From Polytrichum commune (taxonomy: Eukaryota; Streptophyta; Polytrichopsida; Polytrichales; Polytrichaceae), in assembly GCA_950295325.1 (NCBI GenBank), contig OX485806.1:40484001-40548000 (forward strand): a DNA stretch of 64,000 bases, written 5' to 3'. Both the position numbers and the translations under genes were made by a program. Under the pieces are notes generated by a model. The model was not told the DNA's origin, ran no database searches, and saw only the letters and a list, made by a program, of their open reading frames with translations. Positions 41,022-52,530 of the stretch are shown here, piece by piece. Positions within the stretch are counted from its first letter, which is position 1; each line of letters opens with the position of its first letter.

Positions 41022-42440
41022 TGAGCCCAAATTGATGCCCACATATGTTGTTAACACTTGTAAAACATTACAAGTGGTGTTTTGTTGATTTATGATTATT
41101 CACAAAAATATAAAAATGGTGAAGCTTGAAGAAAACTAAGTTTGAAGCATTAGGCTTGTGTGGAGTGGATTTAAGTAGTATGAGGACATAGCTTGATAAA
41201 GTGTGGTAGGTAGAAAGCCAAGGTTAGTTAAATGTTTGAATTAGGATCTTTGTTGATCATTTGAAGGAGGAAGGCTTAGGAGATAAGATGAGAGCCTACA
41301 AAGTAGGAGGAGATTTCGAAGGCTTATCGTGAGCCTTGAGGGTGCTCACCCCCTCAAACTCATTATATAATCCCTCATTCTTCCTTCATTCATCCTCTCT
41401 TTCCTTCGTGCTCCTTGGCACCCCACGTGTTATAAGTGTGGGTGTATGGAAGCAAAATAGAAGCACATGTGTGTGCATGATTTTGAAGTTAGGAGCCAAG
41501 GCTAGTTGGCCTTGAAGAGGGCTTGACCTCTTGTTAGCATTAGTTTGGATGTGAATGATTTTAAGATAATTTATGGCTTTAAGTTGTAGTACTTGAGTTC
41601 ATATTTCTTGGGTATATGTGTTTGCTAAGTGTCATCATAACTATTCCACTCGGGCTAGAAGGAAATCGAAGGGTGGAATACTTTTGGTAACACGTTGCCG
41701 GAACACGTGTTGGTAAATGAGAGGGTCCTTTGAGTAGTCTAGGTTGTAAGGGACATAACTTCCGAGCAGAAGAAGATACTTCGTTGAAATTTAGAGGGTT
41801 AGTAAACAACTTGTTTATATGAACATGGTCAAAATCTGAGGATGTTTGGAGTATTAGAGCAGCAGTTATAATATTCTAAACTTTGCCTACATTTTCGAGC
41901 TGAAATGGGCATAACTCTTGGAAAAAGGCTTGGAAACGTATGAAATTTTGAGGCATGCTTTGTTCTTAGATTTCCTAGTTGTGGTACAAATTTCAAGTCA
42001 TTCCGAATAGATGAGAAGGAGATATATCATTCTGAAGTGTTTTCAAGAGTTGCAGACTGAAAAGGCCATAACATTTTGGCAGAAAATGAAAATAGTTTGA
42101 AATCTCAGGGGGTCATAAACAATTAGTTTTTGTGATTGCTCCCAAAATTTGAAGTTCTTTGGAGCCCGTAGGAGGAAGTTATGACATTCTGAAATTTGGG
42201 TAGACTGACACACTAAAATGGTCATAACTGTCGGACAGAAAATGGGATAGGCTTACAAATTTGTGAGATGTTTTTTGCTTTGTCTCCCTAGTTACCGATA
42301 AAATTTTAGGACATTCCGAGAAGTAATGGGAAAGTTACACTATTCTGAAATTTGTTCTGAAATGGGGGTTAAATCATAAGTCATTAACGTTGTGTATATT
42401 CCAAAGGCATATTGGAATGATACATTGAATTACTAAGGAA
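41022..42440 (+). mobile_element. LTR-like copy 2 of element G with internal repeats
   Basis: Begins TGTGAGCCCAAATTGATGCC; TATA-like TTATATAATCC near 41363. It is longer than copy 1 because of a degenerate repeat region (41750-42370). Copies 1 and 2 are too diverged to be the two LTRs of one young element; they may be two insertions or an old tandem LTR. The right edge is uncertain. Confidence 0.45.
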
Positions 42441-42520
42441 GGAGTTTGCTAAGTGTCATCAATACTATTCCACTCGGGCTATGACGAAATCGAAGGGTGG
42501 AGTAGTTTTGGTGACACCAT
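41630..42520 (+). repeat. Degenerate tandem repeats and a 70-bp direct repeat in G
   Basis: The block GCTAAGTGTCATC...ACTATTCCACTCGGGCTA with the following GAAATCGAAGGGTGGA occurs at about 41633 and again at about 42448. Between them a motif of the type GGCATAACT...CAGAAAATG recurs about every 155 bases (near 41755, 41910, 42067 and 42223). Confidence 0.7.
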
Positions 42521-43349
42521 CACCCGGACTAGGACGCTTAAGGGTGGTGGGTTTGGTTCACATAAATGGTTCGTCCGCCGGGAGTGAAGCGGGAAATAGA
42601 CACAAGATTTGGAGGCAATTAAGAAGACTTGGAGGCACAAACTTGAGAGAGGGGAAGGAGCACTTGAGATGTGGTAAGTATTTTCTCCTAAGCTTTTATT
42701 TTTTGAATTATTTAGATTAGTTGCATTTCGATTATTTCCTTGGGATGGATTGCATTGTGATTTATGCAATTTCATTTTGAGGAAGGAGTGCGGCAAAGGT
42801 ATGTCCGCATCATTTTTGGGGATTTTTTAAGGACATAAAAGAAACTTACGATCGATTAGTTCACTAAGATTTTAGAGGGATAATTAATTTTAGGACATTA
42901 GATTTTGACACTCACCTACGGGTGAGTCTCCAAGTCTTGGGAGTTTTTACATTTGATGCTTAGATTAGATTGTTAGTTTAGAAAGTTTGTTTTTATTATC
43001 GCTTGAATCACGGTCGAGGGGAGTGCTAATTTGCAGGGGGATGCGATTGCTCAAGGTATGAAATTTCTTCAAAGTGAATTGGTGACTAATTAATGAATGA
43101 TTTTTGTATTCGTGGTTGTCGTTATCCGTTGTAGAGGGTAATTCCTTAGTCATAGTATAGCATTGGAAACAAGAGGATGATGCCTCGGTCTTTAATGTGG
43201 TGCATGACGATGGTCAGCCCCTCACTCTCGGTATTGTGGCGAGTGTTAGTTGGAGGGAAGGTTTTAGAGGTGATGCTATAGCCCGACCAAATATTGACAT
43301 AAGCATGTATATCCCATGTTTGGGATTGTTCATCTAAGTGGGCTTGCAG
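42441..43349 (+). other. Leader region of element G, left of copy F
   Basis: Untranslated sequence that continues after F at 50167. It ends in TGCAG (43345-43349), repeated at 50167-50171. No primer-binding site was identified with confidence. Confidence 0.5.
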
Positions 43350-44322
43350 TGTCGCAACCCTTGCTAGGTCCCTTAACAATCTTGCCAATTTTCGTTTCTA
43401 GCAAAGGTTACGAGCGCTAACCCTTCGCATTCCGCCATGCTAATGGATAGCTCCTCTTACCCCGGACCAATAGTTCATAGGAGGGAACCAACCCTCCTAC
43501 TTTGCTTTCGGGATTCACCCCTTAATCGGTAACCCATTTCCCCAATGTGGACTTCCATCCATGGAAGTCCAATCCTATGTTGATCATCGCGTTGCCGGAG
43601 CAACACTACAACAACCCGAACCATACTAGGCAACTATGGCCTCACAATAGGCCAAAGCCCATGGAGGCCTTGCCGTTCGGCCTCGGGTGGGTGAGGCCCC
43701 ACCACCTCACCCATATAAGCCTCTAGGACTCTACGCGGGGCCCCTACCCCACCGTCAACCAACCTCTTGTCTCTCTACCAAGAGTTGGGGCCAAGTGGAC
43801 ATTTTCCCTTAGCTGCTGGGCCTAGAACCCCCCCTGCAGCTTCAGACCATCATAACTTCCTTGTATGATGTCTGATTCCAGCAACCAACCACTTCATCTT
43901 CATCTACGCTTCACGTAGATGCCGATGGACTCCTCACTTGCCCCATTCGGGCAAGTCTTGAGGACGTTATGCCTGTTTGAACCTTGGCAGTCCCGGGAAT
44001 CACTCCCAGGCACTGCTGTACCAGGGCGCTGTCCCGGGACAGCGCCCCACTCAAATGGCCATAACTCCTAGCTCACACCTCCGATTGAGGTGTTCTTGAG
44101 CTTTCTAGAATCACCACGCCATGAGCTACGCATAGCTCATGGCCTTACCCTTGTGCCTCCTAGTCTTCGTGGGTGGGAGGCGTTCCCAACGCCCGGGGCC
44201 CTCACCCACACTAGGATCACTTGGGCCCTCTCACCAACGGCGCCACAAGTCCCGGGTGTCACTCCGGGGTCCCCCTTGTGCCCATGGTGTTTCGGGCACT
44301 CCTCATGGAGAGGTGCGCGACA
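43350..44322 (-). mobile_element. 3' LTR of copy F
   Basis: 973 bp. The 24-bp palindrome (arm GGGCGCTGTCCC) is perfect at 44024-44047. Next to it, at 44323, is the reverse complement of the polypurine tract (CTCACCCCCACC). Confidence 0.95.
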
Positions 44323-45122
44323 CTCACCCCCACCAAACGGAGTCGATGCCCTCATCGACTATACTCGTAGTCGGCACACCAATTCTCAAGTTGCCATCCT
44401 CTATGGTGCGGCATTGTGTTTACCTTAGGGCGCGACCCCCACAATGCATCTTCAAATTTGGCATAGTCCCAAAGGTGTCGTTTCTAGGTGGTCCGTTAGC
44501 GACCTTGGAACTCCTCCAAGGACCTAACCTATACTAGACCCACCTACTTCGGGACTCACATGGGTTGCCCCTCCTTTGGGGCCTCCCCCATTAGGCTCCA
44601 CTAGCCTAACGTGACACATCTAGGCGAGACCTCAACGCTTCCACTAAGTTGTCTCGGTTGCAACTCCGAGATGGCTTTCCATTGTTAAGCCACGCCTCGA
44701 TCGCACGGGGGTGATGCCAAGTCCCGCCCGACTCGGTTCCCACTTTGCTCTTTCGAGACATGGGTTCATGACTCCCATGCGCCAACTCTCGTTAGCTCGC
44801 GGGTAGCACTTTTATGAGCACGCGCCATCACCTTGTCCCCGCCCGGACAAGCCCACAATTAAGAAGTTTCTTGGTTTTATCCAAGGCCCCTCCAAGCCAT
44901 GGCCCCCAATTACTCGGCTTACCCAACCTAGTTTGGCATGTCTATTCCCCCTCTTCCATTAACCAAGCACAAGTACAAGACTAGGACCTCATCTCATACT
45001 TTTCTCTTTGCACCACTAAAGTTTGGATTTTATTCCCTCAAGCCAAAGAACAAGTTCATGTCGTGGAGCAATTAACCTCGAAGCTAAGTGTGCTACTAGC
45101 GTCTCTCCCCCACTAAAGGAGA
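44323..45122 (-). other. 3' untranslated region of copy F
   Basis: Non-coding, same as in the other copies; starts with the polypurine tract on the minus strand. Confidence 0.85.
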
Positions 45123-47010
45123 TTGATGTCCTCATCAATGCCTACGCTTCATTTTATTGGAATCCTTAGCCTTAGTTTCTTCAAAGTGCTTCACCAATTC
45201 ATTGGTGTTGACCATGTCTCTTGCCGCCACCCAAGCGGTTTCTTTCTCATGGTATCCTCACCATTTCACCAAGTACTCATTTGTACATTTTTTTTTCATT
45301 TTCACTTGGGCTTCCTACACTTGAGGATGCCCTCCTACCTCATGTTCCAAGTGACCTCCACAAGGTCGGGACGTGGCCTAATCACTTGCTTGTGATCGGG
45401 CCACAAGGTGTCGTCCTAAAATGACTTTCGTAATGAGACATGAAATGTCGGATGCACTTTGATGTCCGGCGGTAATTCCAACTTATACATGTCCTTGAAC
45501 ACTTGTTCCACAATGAAAAACGAAGTTCCAATTTTGGACATGAACTTTTGAAGTAAGGCCTTTGGGCAAGGTGAAGTTGTCCACATTCAACAACACCTTA
45601 TTGGCCCACCTCATACTCCACTTCGCGTCTTCCGGCATTGATTTGCACTCCGTAGCACCTTCGGGCTTTCTCCACCAACAACTTGGTCATCTCCAAGATT
45701 TGTTTACCATCCTTGGCCAAGTCCTCACCATCTTGGTTGAACTCTAGTGTTGAATGTGCCCCCTCGAGAGCTAGGTTAATAGGTTGGAGCGCATCCACTC
45801 CATAAGCCACCACCAAAGACCACCCCTTGGTAGCCAAGTGCGTGGCTACATTGCAATTACACTCCGCTCGACCCACATAGTCCGCCCAATCTCCTTGGTC
45901 CGCCCCCACCAAGTTCCTCAAGTATTGCTTCAAGACTCCATTCACACGCTCCGTTTTCCCAAATATTTGGGAATGCAAGGCCGTGCTAAACCTTAGTTTC
46001 ATTGCGACCTCCTTAGAGAAATGCATTGAAAATGCACTTGTGAACTTTGAATCTTGATCCCACACAATCACTCTTGGCAACCCGTGGTGCCTCAACCATC
46101 CTTTGAGAAAAGGCTATGCGGTCTCCAACGCGGTGGCGGTTCCCACAATCAGCACCATGTGTGCCAACTTGGCAAACCGCTCTACCATCAACAAGATGGC
46201 ATCATACCCATGTGACTCCGGCAAACTTGTGATCAAGTCCATGCACATACTATGCCATGGCGCCGACGGGATAAGCAACGGTTGCAAGAAACCGCCTTGC
46301 TTTTGGTAAGAGGCTCGGTTCACTTGGCACTTTATTCACGCCTTCACAAAGTGGGTTATATCCTCCTTTATGCACCGCCAATGGTACCTCCATGACACCA
46401 TTCTATGGCGGTTTTTTCTTTCTCCTCTATGGCCGGCAATAGGACTATCACATTTTTCCTTCAAAACCGATAGCCTCAACTTGCCTTGAGGCACATACAC
46501 CCGACTTTGCTTGCACTTGAACAATCCGTCCACCAACTAAACCTCTTTGAGCACCTTGCTCTTGCGAAGCTCACCTAAAAGCTTTTGTGCCTCGGGGTAG
46601 TTAATTTACCCCTCCCGTATCTTGCATCACAAGTTTCCTTCGCCGGCACACATTAGCCACAAGGTTTGGATGGTTCTCATTGCTTGGAACTCATCCGGTC
46701 TACTTAGCGCATCCGGCACCACATTTCCATGGTCCGGTTTGTGGATCAAATCCACCTTCATAAGCGCCAAACTATCATGCCACCGCAATGACTTGGCGCT
46801 CACTTGCGCTTGTATATGTTAAAATACTTTTAGGACACATTGTCCATGTAGACCTTTGCTTTGTGCGACCCCAAATAGTGTCGCCACATCTTCAAGCAAT
46901 GCACTACGGCAAAGAAGTTCTTTGTCATGAGTTGGTTGCCTTCTTTGACAACCATCGAGCCTCAAGCCCCCATATGCAAAGGCCATCCATCTTACATTAA
47001 CAATCCGCCA
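45123..47010 (-). pseudogene. Chromodomain, integrase and RNase H remnants of copy F
   Basis: Right to left in reading order: RNase H tail (46790-47010), HHCC segment (46336-46536), integrase core (45600-46320) with MDLITS, VWDQDSKF and KTERVNG, and C-terminal and chromodomain remnants to 45123. Stops and frameshifts throughout; the substitutions are largely shared with C, D and B. Confidence 0.82.
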
Positions 47011-47390
47011 TTGGCAAAGTCATTCACCCCCGTATGCACCTCAAAAGGTATGTCAAGCTCCGCGAACTTGAGCACGGGCGGCGAAGAGAACTTGCTCTTA
47101 AGCTCCCCAAAGACTTGGTGACAAGGCTAGTCCCACTCTTGGGATAGCCATTTCTTTCACAAGTCGGACAACCATCGAGCTTCATGCTCCCATATGCAAT
47201 GGCCATCCATCTTACATCAACATCCGCCAATGGTAAAGTCACTCGCCTCCATGTGCACCTCAAAATGCTTATGAAAACCCGGAAACTTAACCACATCTTG
47301 TGAAGGGAACTTGCTCTTGAGCTTCCCAAAGGCTTGGTGACAAGGCTCATCCCACTCTTGGGATAGCCATTTTTTCAACAAATTGACTAA
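47011..47390 (-). repeat. RT/RNase H units of copy F (two)
   Basis: The marker GGGATAGCCATTT occurs at about 47140 and 47360, so F has two units where D has three and B four. The unit encodes HTGASDF-like or HMEASDF-like sequence instead of HTDASDF. Confidence 0.85.
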
Positions 47391-48200
47391 GGTCCTAGCA
47401 ACCTTAGAAAAACCTCGAATGAAGTGGTGGTAGTAGTTGGCTAGGCCAACAAATGACCTAAGCCATTTTCTTGAGTCAAGGACCAATTCTCCTTTTGGAT
47501 GGCCTTGATATTCTTCATGTTTGTCACCAACTTCCTTTGTCACCACATACCTCTAGAACTCAATATGTTGTTGAGCAAAGTTATTTTCATTTCTTGGCGG
47601 TAACTTTTGGGCAACACATTGATGAATACATCATTGTATCTCCCTAACATCCCACCAAAGTGGTTTAGGGGAGGCCCATCTTTCCTAGCCTCCCCATAAG
47701 TTCTATCGAGTTGCTCCAATTGAACCACGACTATTATGCTTTCTATTTTTCATTTGGTCCATTAAGACCAAATTCAACTTAGATCCTCCTACCATAGGAG
47801 TCCTTGTCAATTTGAACTTCAATTCTTTGCCATTATGACACATCATAATGCACCGCAAGCACACCGGCTTGCACCTCACATCTATCATGTGAGTTTCAAA
47901 GTAGGCGGCCTTCACAATGACATGCATTTCATCTATTTCACTTGGTGTGAAATTTTGACAAAAATCCAATGTCCCACATTGAAAGGTTACATGCATCGCG
48001 GCCTCCTTTGTCTCATGCGGTTTGCCCTTTCCAAACCGCACCTTGGTGGGCTTGCCCGCTCTACCAATCGGCAAGCCCCAACTCCCTTATGAGTTTTGGG
48101 CTCAAGAAGGCATGGCTTGCCTCTTTGTCAACCCATTAGACGTTTGTCCCATTCATTTGAGCCTCAAGATATAAAATAGTTGGCCTTGGCTTAAGGCTAC
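47391..48200 (-). pseudogene. RT and protease remnants of copy F
   Basis: The segment equivalent to [11 protein letters not shown] adjoins, across the RT-core deletion, the protease-RT linker. Protease remnants (HVTFQCGTLDF, FETHMIDVRCKPV) follow to about 48200, without an intact DTG. Confidence 0.78.
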
Positions 48201-48229
48201 TAGCCTTGGCCACAATGCCATCGTCTTAC

Positions 48230-48540
48230 ATTTGGTCCTCGGCAACTTGGCTTGGCTTGGTCCGCAAAGCCAACTTTAAACATTTCGTCTGCGGGACAAA
48301 TTGGTTTGGTGCCACAAAACCAATTTCTAATAGTTTGTCCGCAAAACAAACATGTTTTGCCTTGGTAGCACAAAGCCACCTTCCCACACTCCGTCCGCGA
48401 CACGAACATGAATTGCCTTGGTAGGACAAACCCACCTCCCAACATTCCGTCCGCGGCACAAGTATGATTTGCTTTGGAAGCATAAAGCCACCTTTCAACA
48501 TTCCGTCCGCGGCACCAACATGTTTTGCCTAAGTAAAATG
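48230..48540 (-). repeat. Knuckle-linker tandem array of copy F
   Basis: About six units of CATTCCGTCCGCGGCAC plus ~38 bases, one more than in D. Confidence 0.82.
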
Positions 48541-49175
48541 GACCAAACAATTTGCACTCATTTCTTTGGGACCTACTTTGGCTAAAGCCACTTGTGGTGA
48601 TGCGCCGCCAAACTTCTCTTTGGGACCATCGGCTTCAATGCTCTTGCAAACTTGATGGTCCCCACCATGTCCTCAAGAAGCCTTAGGGACTTAAACAAGG
48701 CATCCACCACCCGCTTTTAAAACCCCACCTAAAGGATGCATTTCTTAGAAAGCTCGTCCGTTTTAGGTGTATCCTTCATTTGTGCGTTTGAATAGCGCAC
48801 ATAGGCCTTAAGAGGCCCCGGGTGCCTCATTAGCACCAAATTCATTCCAACATCAATACCTTCCAAGCATTTCGAATTGGAATTTCAATCCAACATTAAT
48901 GCCCTCCAAGGTTTTGGGTGCTTTTGGTATTCTAGGCCCCAAAAGTTTTTTGAGGTTTCCGGGAGCCCTTTTCAAAGCACTCCTCCATTTTCCTTACCAA
49001 ATCCACCCTCATGCCCACCATTGTCATTAGAACCAATGGTATGGTCAAATTCCACTTGCACATGATCCTTGTTCCAATTTGAGCCTCACAACCTTTTGGA
49101 AACCCCGGGCTCACCATCATAACCCGCATTTTTGATAGCCATGTTTCCCTCAAAGTGCGAGCTCAAAATTTGGAA
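48541..49175 (-). pseudogene. gag remnant of copy F
   Basis: Decayed Gag, closely similar to the remnant in D and B, with the same missing capsid segment; short open part at 48932-49153. Confidence 0.75.
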
Positions 49176-49179
49176 CCCT

Positions 49180-49191
49180 GCTCTGATACCA
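49180..49191 (-). promoter_or_regulatory. Primer-binding site of copy F
   Basis: GCTCTGATACCA on the + strand (TGGTATCAGAGC on the minus strand), two bases from the 5' LTR. Confidence 0.95.
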
Positions 49192-49193
49192 AG

Positions 49194-50166
49194 TGTCGCA
49201 ACCCTTGCTAGGTCCCTTAACAATCTTGCCAATTTTCGTTTCTAGCAAAGGTTACGAGCGCTAACCCTTCGCATTCCGCCATGCTAATGGATAGCTCCTC
49301 TTACCCCGGACCAATAGTTCATAGGAGGGAACCAACCCTCCTACTTTGCTTTCGGGATTCACCCCTTAATCGGTAACCCATTTCCCCAATGTGGACTTCC
49401 ATCCATGGAAGTCCAATCCTATGTTGATCATCGCGTTGCCGGAGCAACACTACAACAACCCGAACCATACTAGGCAACTATGGCCTCACAATAGGCCAAA
49501 GCCCATGGAGGCCTTGCCGTTCGGCCTCGGGTGGGTGAGGCCCCACCACCTCACCCATATAAGCCTCTAGGACTCTACGCGGGGCCCCTACCCCACCGTC
49601 AACCAACCTCTTGTCTCTCTACCAAGAGTTGGGGCCAAGTGGACATTTTCCCTTAGCTGCTGGGCCTAGAACCCCCCCTGCAGCTTCAGACCATCATAAC
49701 TTCCTTGTATGATGTCTGATTCCAGCAACCAACCACTTCATCTTCATCTACGCTTCACGTAGATGCCGATGGACTCCTCACTTGCCCCATTCGGGCAAGT
49801 CTTGAGGACGTTATGCCTGTTTGAACCTTGGCAGTCCCGGGAATCACTCCCAGGCACTGCTGTACCAGGGCGCTGTCCCGGGACAGCGCCCCACTCAAAT
49901 GGCCATAACTCCTAGCTCACACCTCCGATTGAGGTGTTCTTGAGCTTTCTAGAATCACCACGCCATGAGCTACGCATAGCTCATGGCCTTACCCTTGTGC
50001 CTCCTAGTCTTCGTGGGTGGGAGGCGTTCCCAACGCCCGGGGCCCTCACCCACACTAGGATCACTTGGGCCCTCTCACCAACGGCGCCACAAGTCCCGGG
50101 TGTCACTCCGGGGTCCCCCTTGTGCCCATGGTGTTTCGGGCACTCCTCATGGAGAGGTGCGCGACA
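49194..50166 (-). mobile_element. 5' LTR of copy F
   Basis: 973 bp, TGTCGCAACCC to GGTGCGCGACA on the + strand; apparently identical to 43350-44322. Confidence 0.95.
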
Positions 50167-50419
50167 TGCAGGTTCTCTTCCTCACCCCCTTAATTTTTAA
50201 TTCACACCAAGAGAAGTGATAATATTAATGACTGAAGGTAGTGAGGAGTATGATTGGTCAAGTGAGGGTTGATCGATTCTTTGGGGAATGCAAAGTAAGA
50301 CTCGATTCTAAAAACTATGCTTGACATTAGGTTTAGAAAGATCTAGACGTAAAAGGAGATCATCTAGGATTAGGGTAAACGATGTTGTGGACGATGTTGA
50401 CGTTTGACTAAAAAGTTGT
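50167..50419 (+). other. Leader of element G, right of copy F
   Basis: Begins with the second TGCAG. Untranslated sequence before the gag frame. Confidence 0.5.
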
Positions 50420-50759
50420 TTGAATATTGAACCTAGTTTTAGTCCATTGTTAGAGATATTAGAATACGATATTAGAGTGGAGGAAGAGGTAACTTCTTCT
50501 AATTTGATTGGTGAGATAGCATCGGATGCTTATACGTCTAGGGAAGAAATTCCGATATACATTGATAGAAAATTAGGAGAGGATCCACCGGTGGACATAG
50601 CACGACGAGGGGATGACGAGGGTCCTATACCGGAGGAGGATCCCATTGATCTATTGGTTAGACCGAGAGGTTTACCAATTATGGTTCCACAAAACTTACA
50701 TGCGGTGAAGATGCCATCCCACCTCCCTAAGTTTTATGGAACCAAGGATGAGCATCCTT
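50420..50759 (+). pseudogene. N-terminal gag fragment of element G, cut by element A
   Basis: An open frame of about 113 residues ending in VPQNLHAVKMPSHLPKFYGT, a pattern typical of the start of the capsid domain in plant gypsy Gag proteins (a proline-rich leader, then a LPKF-type motif). It is cut at 50760 by the 3' LTR of A. The frame opens at TTG; a true ATG is not evident. The rest of the gene must lie beyond the right edge of the window, on the far side of A. Confidence 0.65.
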
Positions 50760-51702
50760 TGTCGCGACCCTTGCTAGTTTTTCTCCACTTAGCTCAATCG
50801 CTTTCCAACTCTAGCAAGTGTCCCGAGCGCTAACCTGCACATCCCACGCACATGCATGGTTAGCTCCCAAAACCGCGGACCTTCAATCCCATATTTGGTC
50901 ACCAAACCCTCCTACACATGCATTCGGGACTCTTTCCCCTTAGTAGGTAACCCATCGCTAAGGTGGACTTCCATCCATGGAAGTCCACTCCCTACTTGGT
51001 CATAGTGTTGCTAGGACAACACTACAACCACCCGGAGCACATTGCCAAGTATGCTCCGGGGGGGGGGTCGGTCGGCAAAGCCGCCTCACCCATATAAGCC
51101 TCTAGGACTTTTGGCGGGGCCCCTCCCCCACCGTCAACATCCCTTTTGTCTCTCTACCAAGAGTTGGGGCCAAGTAGACATTTTCCCTTAGCCGCTGGGT
51201 CTAGAAGCCTCCCTGCAGCTTCAGACCTTCATAACTTCCACGTGCGGTCTCTGAATCTAACAACCAACCACTCTATCGTCATCTACATTTCACGTAGATC
51301 CCTATGGACACCTCACTTGCCCTATTCGGGCAAGTATTGAGGAAGTTATGCCTGTTTAAACCTTTGCAGTCCCGGGAGCCACTCCCAGGCCCCTGCTGTT
51401 CCAGGGCGCTGTCCCGGGACAGCATCCCACTCAAAGTGCCATATCTCCTAGCTCACACCTCAGATTGAGGTGTTCTTTAGCATTCTAGAATCGGGACGCC
51501 ATAAGCTACTCATAGCTTATGGCTTTACCCTCATGACTCCTAGTCTTTGTGGGTGGGAGGCGTTCTAAACGCCCGGGGCCCTCACCCACCTTAGGATCAC
51601 TTGGTCCCTCTCACCAATGGCGTCACAAGTCCCGGGTGTCACTCCGGGGTCCCCCTTGTGCCCATGGTGTTGCGGGCACTCCTCATGGAGAGGTGCGCGA
51701 CA
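50760..51702 (-). mobile_element. 3' LTR of element A (943 bp)
   Basis: TGTCGCGACCC to GGTGCGCGACA on the + strand. Clearly related to but diverged from the 973-bp LTRs, with the same ends and largely the same hairpins. The central palindrome has lost one arm end (GGGCGCTGTCCC against GGGACAGCATCC). Confidence 0.92.
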
Positions 51703-52530
51703 CTCACCCCCACCAAATGGAGTCGATGCCCTCATCGACTATACTTATAGTCGGGCACACCAATTCTCAAGTTGCCATCCTCTCTTGGTGTGGCATTGTG
51801 TTTTCTTTAGGGCGCTACCCCCACAATGCATCTTCAAATTTGGCAAAGTCTCAAAGGTGTCGATCCTAGGTGGTCCGTTTAGGAAAACCCCGGACATCTT
51901 GTCCAAGGACCTAAACTACACTAGACTCACCTACTTTGAGACTTACTTGGGTGACCCTTCCTTTGGGGCCACCCAAGTTAGGCTCCACTAGCCTAACTCT
52001 ATCATTTTGACACAACTAGGTTGGACCTCAACGCTTCTACTAAGTTGCCTCGGTTGCCACTCCGAGATGGCTTTCCTTTGTTAAGCCACGTCTCGATCGC
52101 ACGGGGGTGATGCCAAGTCCCGCCCGACTTGGCTCCCACTTTGCTCTTTCGAGACATGGGTTCATGACGCCCATGCGCCAACTCGCATTGGCTCGTGGGT
52201 TGCACTTTTATAAGCACGCGCCATCACCTTGCCCCCGCCCGGACAAGACCATGGCTAAGAGGTTTTTGGTTTTATCCAAGACCCCTCTAAGCCATGGTCC
52301 CCATTACTCGGCCTACCCAACCTAGTTTAGCATATATATTCCTCCCTCTTCCACTAACCAAGCACAAGTACAAGACTAGGACCTCATCTTATACTTTTCT
52401 CTTTGCACCACTAAAGTTGAACTTTATTGCCTTAAGCGAAAATGAACAAGTACATAATGTGGAGGACATTGCCTCCAAGTTAAGGGTGCTACTAACATCT
52501 CTCCCCCACTAAAGGAGATTGATGTCCTCA
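51703..52530 (-). other. 3' untranslated region of element A with polypurine tract
   Basis: Starts with CTCACCCCCACC (polypurine tract on the minus strand, 51703-51714). No coding sequence. Confidence 0.85.

Larger units (their letters stand above)
43350..50166 (-). mobile_element. Chromovirus copy F, non-autonomous, complete with both LTRs
   Basis: 6817 bp; LTRs at 43350-44322 and 49194-50166 look identical on reading. Primer site at 49180-49191; TGCAG target duplication at 43345-43349 and 50167-50171. Coding regions are decayed as in D and B: no RT core, and RNase H Asp changed to Gly. Minus strand, inserted into element G. Confidence 0.95.

Noticed and set aside
44090-44537. Recurring ORFs of about 70-155 codons on both strands inside every family LTR
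   Set aside because: They occur only because the GC-rich LTR is repeated; frames overlap on both strands, lengths vary between copies and no protein motif is present.
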